Below, one piece after another: positions 63,710-64,000 of a stretch of DNA of 64,000 nucleotides (its first letter is position 1; every line of letters starts with the position of its first letter). Made by a program: the position numbers and the translations under genes. The notes beneath the pieces were generated by a model. That model saw only the letters and a list, made by a program, of their open reading frames with translations. It did no database searches and was not told where the DNA came from. The DNA lies in NCBI RefSeq assembly GCF_019754935.1, contig NZ_JAGSOA010000001.1, positions 1,468,226-1,532,225 of the forward strand, written 5' to 3'. The stretch comes from Corynebacterium parakroppenstedtii (GTDB lineage Bacteria; Actinomycetota; Actinomycetes; Mycobacteriales; Mycobacteriaceae).

Positions 63710-64000
63710 CTCTTTTCCACCACCTCACTGGTTACCCGGCAACCAGTTCACAGTTCACCCTCCGCCCGTAGCCCACCGCCTGAACCCGTGGACTCGTCGT
63801 TTTATTGCCGACGGTGGTCTCGCTTGGTGAGTGTTCGTTGTTGTTTTGTGATCGACAACCTTTGTTGTGTGTGTTTGTTGTGGGTGTTTTGTGGTTGTGT
63901 GCTGGGGGTTTGTGGTGTGTGGGTGGGGTGTGTAGTGTTCTTTGTCGTCGCCGAGGCAGCCCGCCCGGTTACTGGGAAGGCAGTGATCTGGTTGTGGGTT
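63710..64000. other. Gene-free GT-rich end of the window
   Basis: From about 63826 to 63945 the plus strand is strongly GT-biased (runs such as TTGTTGTGTGTGTTTGTTG), with no open frame or tRNA fold. Such stretches can precede rRNA operons or large leaders in corynebacteria, but nothing beyond 64000 is visible. Confidence 0.4.

Overview
The window reads as chromosome of a high-GC actinomycete of the Corynebacterium type. The evidence is an Emb-family arabinosyltransferase next to AftA (arabinogalactan synthesis), a LysX lysyl-tRNA synthetase fused to an MprF-like lipid modifier, an MmpL transporter, an LssY_C-domain protein and a perfect GlxR/CRP-type operator. A complete transcarboxylase-like operon, close to that of Propionibacterium, points to a lipophilic, propionate-forming corynebacterium (C. 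kroppenstedtii-like). The species is my inference.

Layout. 1-1383: a truncated LssY_C membrane protein. 1748-5607: a four-gene methylmalonyl-CoA carboxyltransferase operon (5S, 12S, small subunit, biotin carrier). 5932-16757: CsbD stress protein, O6-methylguanine methyltransferase, LysX, and glutamate synthase GltBD behind a structured leader. 16835-17443: a nitroreductase.

17444-29720 is an accessory, locally AT-richer region. A FtsX-type permease gene is split by a 1307-bp IS3-family element with a 3-bp target duplication. Its ATPase and a SdpI-like protein follow, then several very small membrane proteins and a 42-residue amphipathic peptide gene with its own terminator. Next come a membrane protein/XRE regulator pair behind two matching palindromic operators, and a divergent MarR/VOC pair. 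A block (two-helix membrane protein plus S4-domain gene) is present twice, and one S4 copy is decayed. A small secreted protein and its two coupled neighbours close the region.

29723-38839: an exopolysaccharide cluster (initiating phosphoglycosyltransferase, RmlA, acetyltransferase, GT4, polytopic polymerase candidate, Wzc-type tyrosine autokinase, Wzb-type phosphatase, YdcF). 39061-53835: PTS permease with A-B-C domain order, MmpL facing an HHxxxDG acyltransferase, a flippase-like protein, M13 peptidase, a single-pass protein coupled to PrsW, GH25 lysozyme, glycerate kinase. 53847-63709: Emb and AftA, a NYN-domain protein, and an ABC-like pair whose ATPase has lost its P-loop. The last 290 bases are a GT-rich gene-free stretch.

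No rRNA, tRNA or CRISPR array was found. The most interesting material is the 17.4-29.7 kb island, the degenerate ABC ATPase, and the acyltransferase/MmpL pair.
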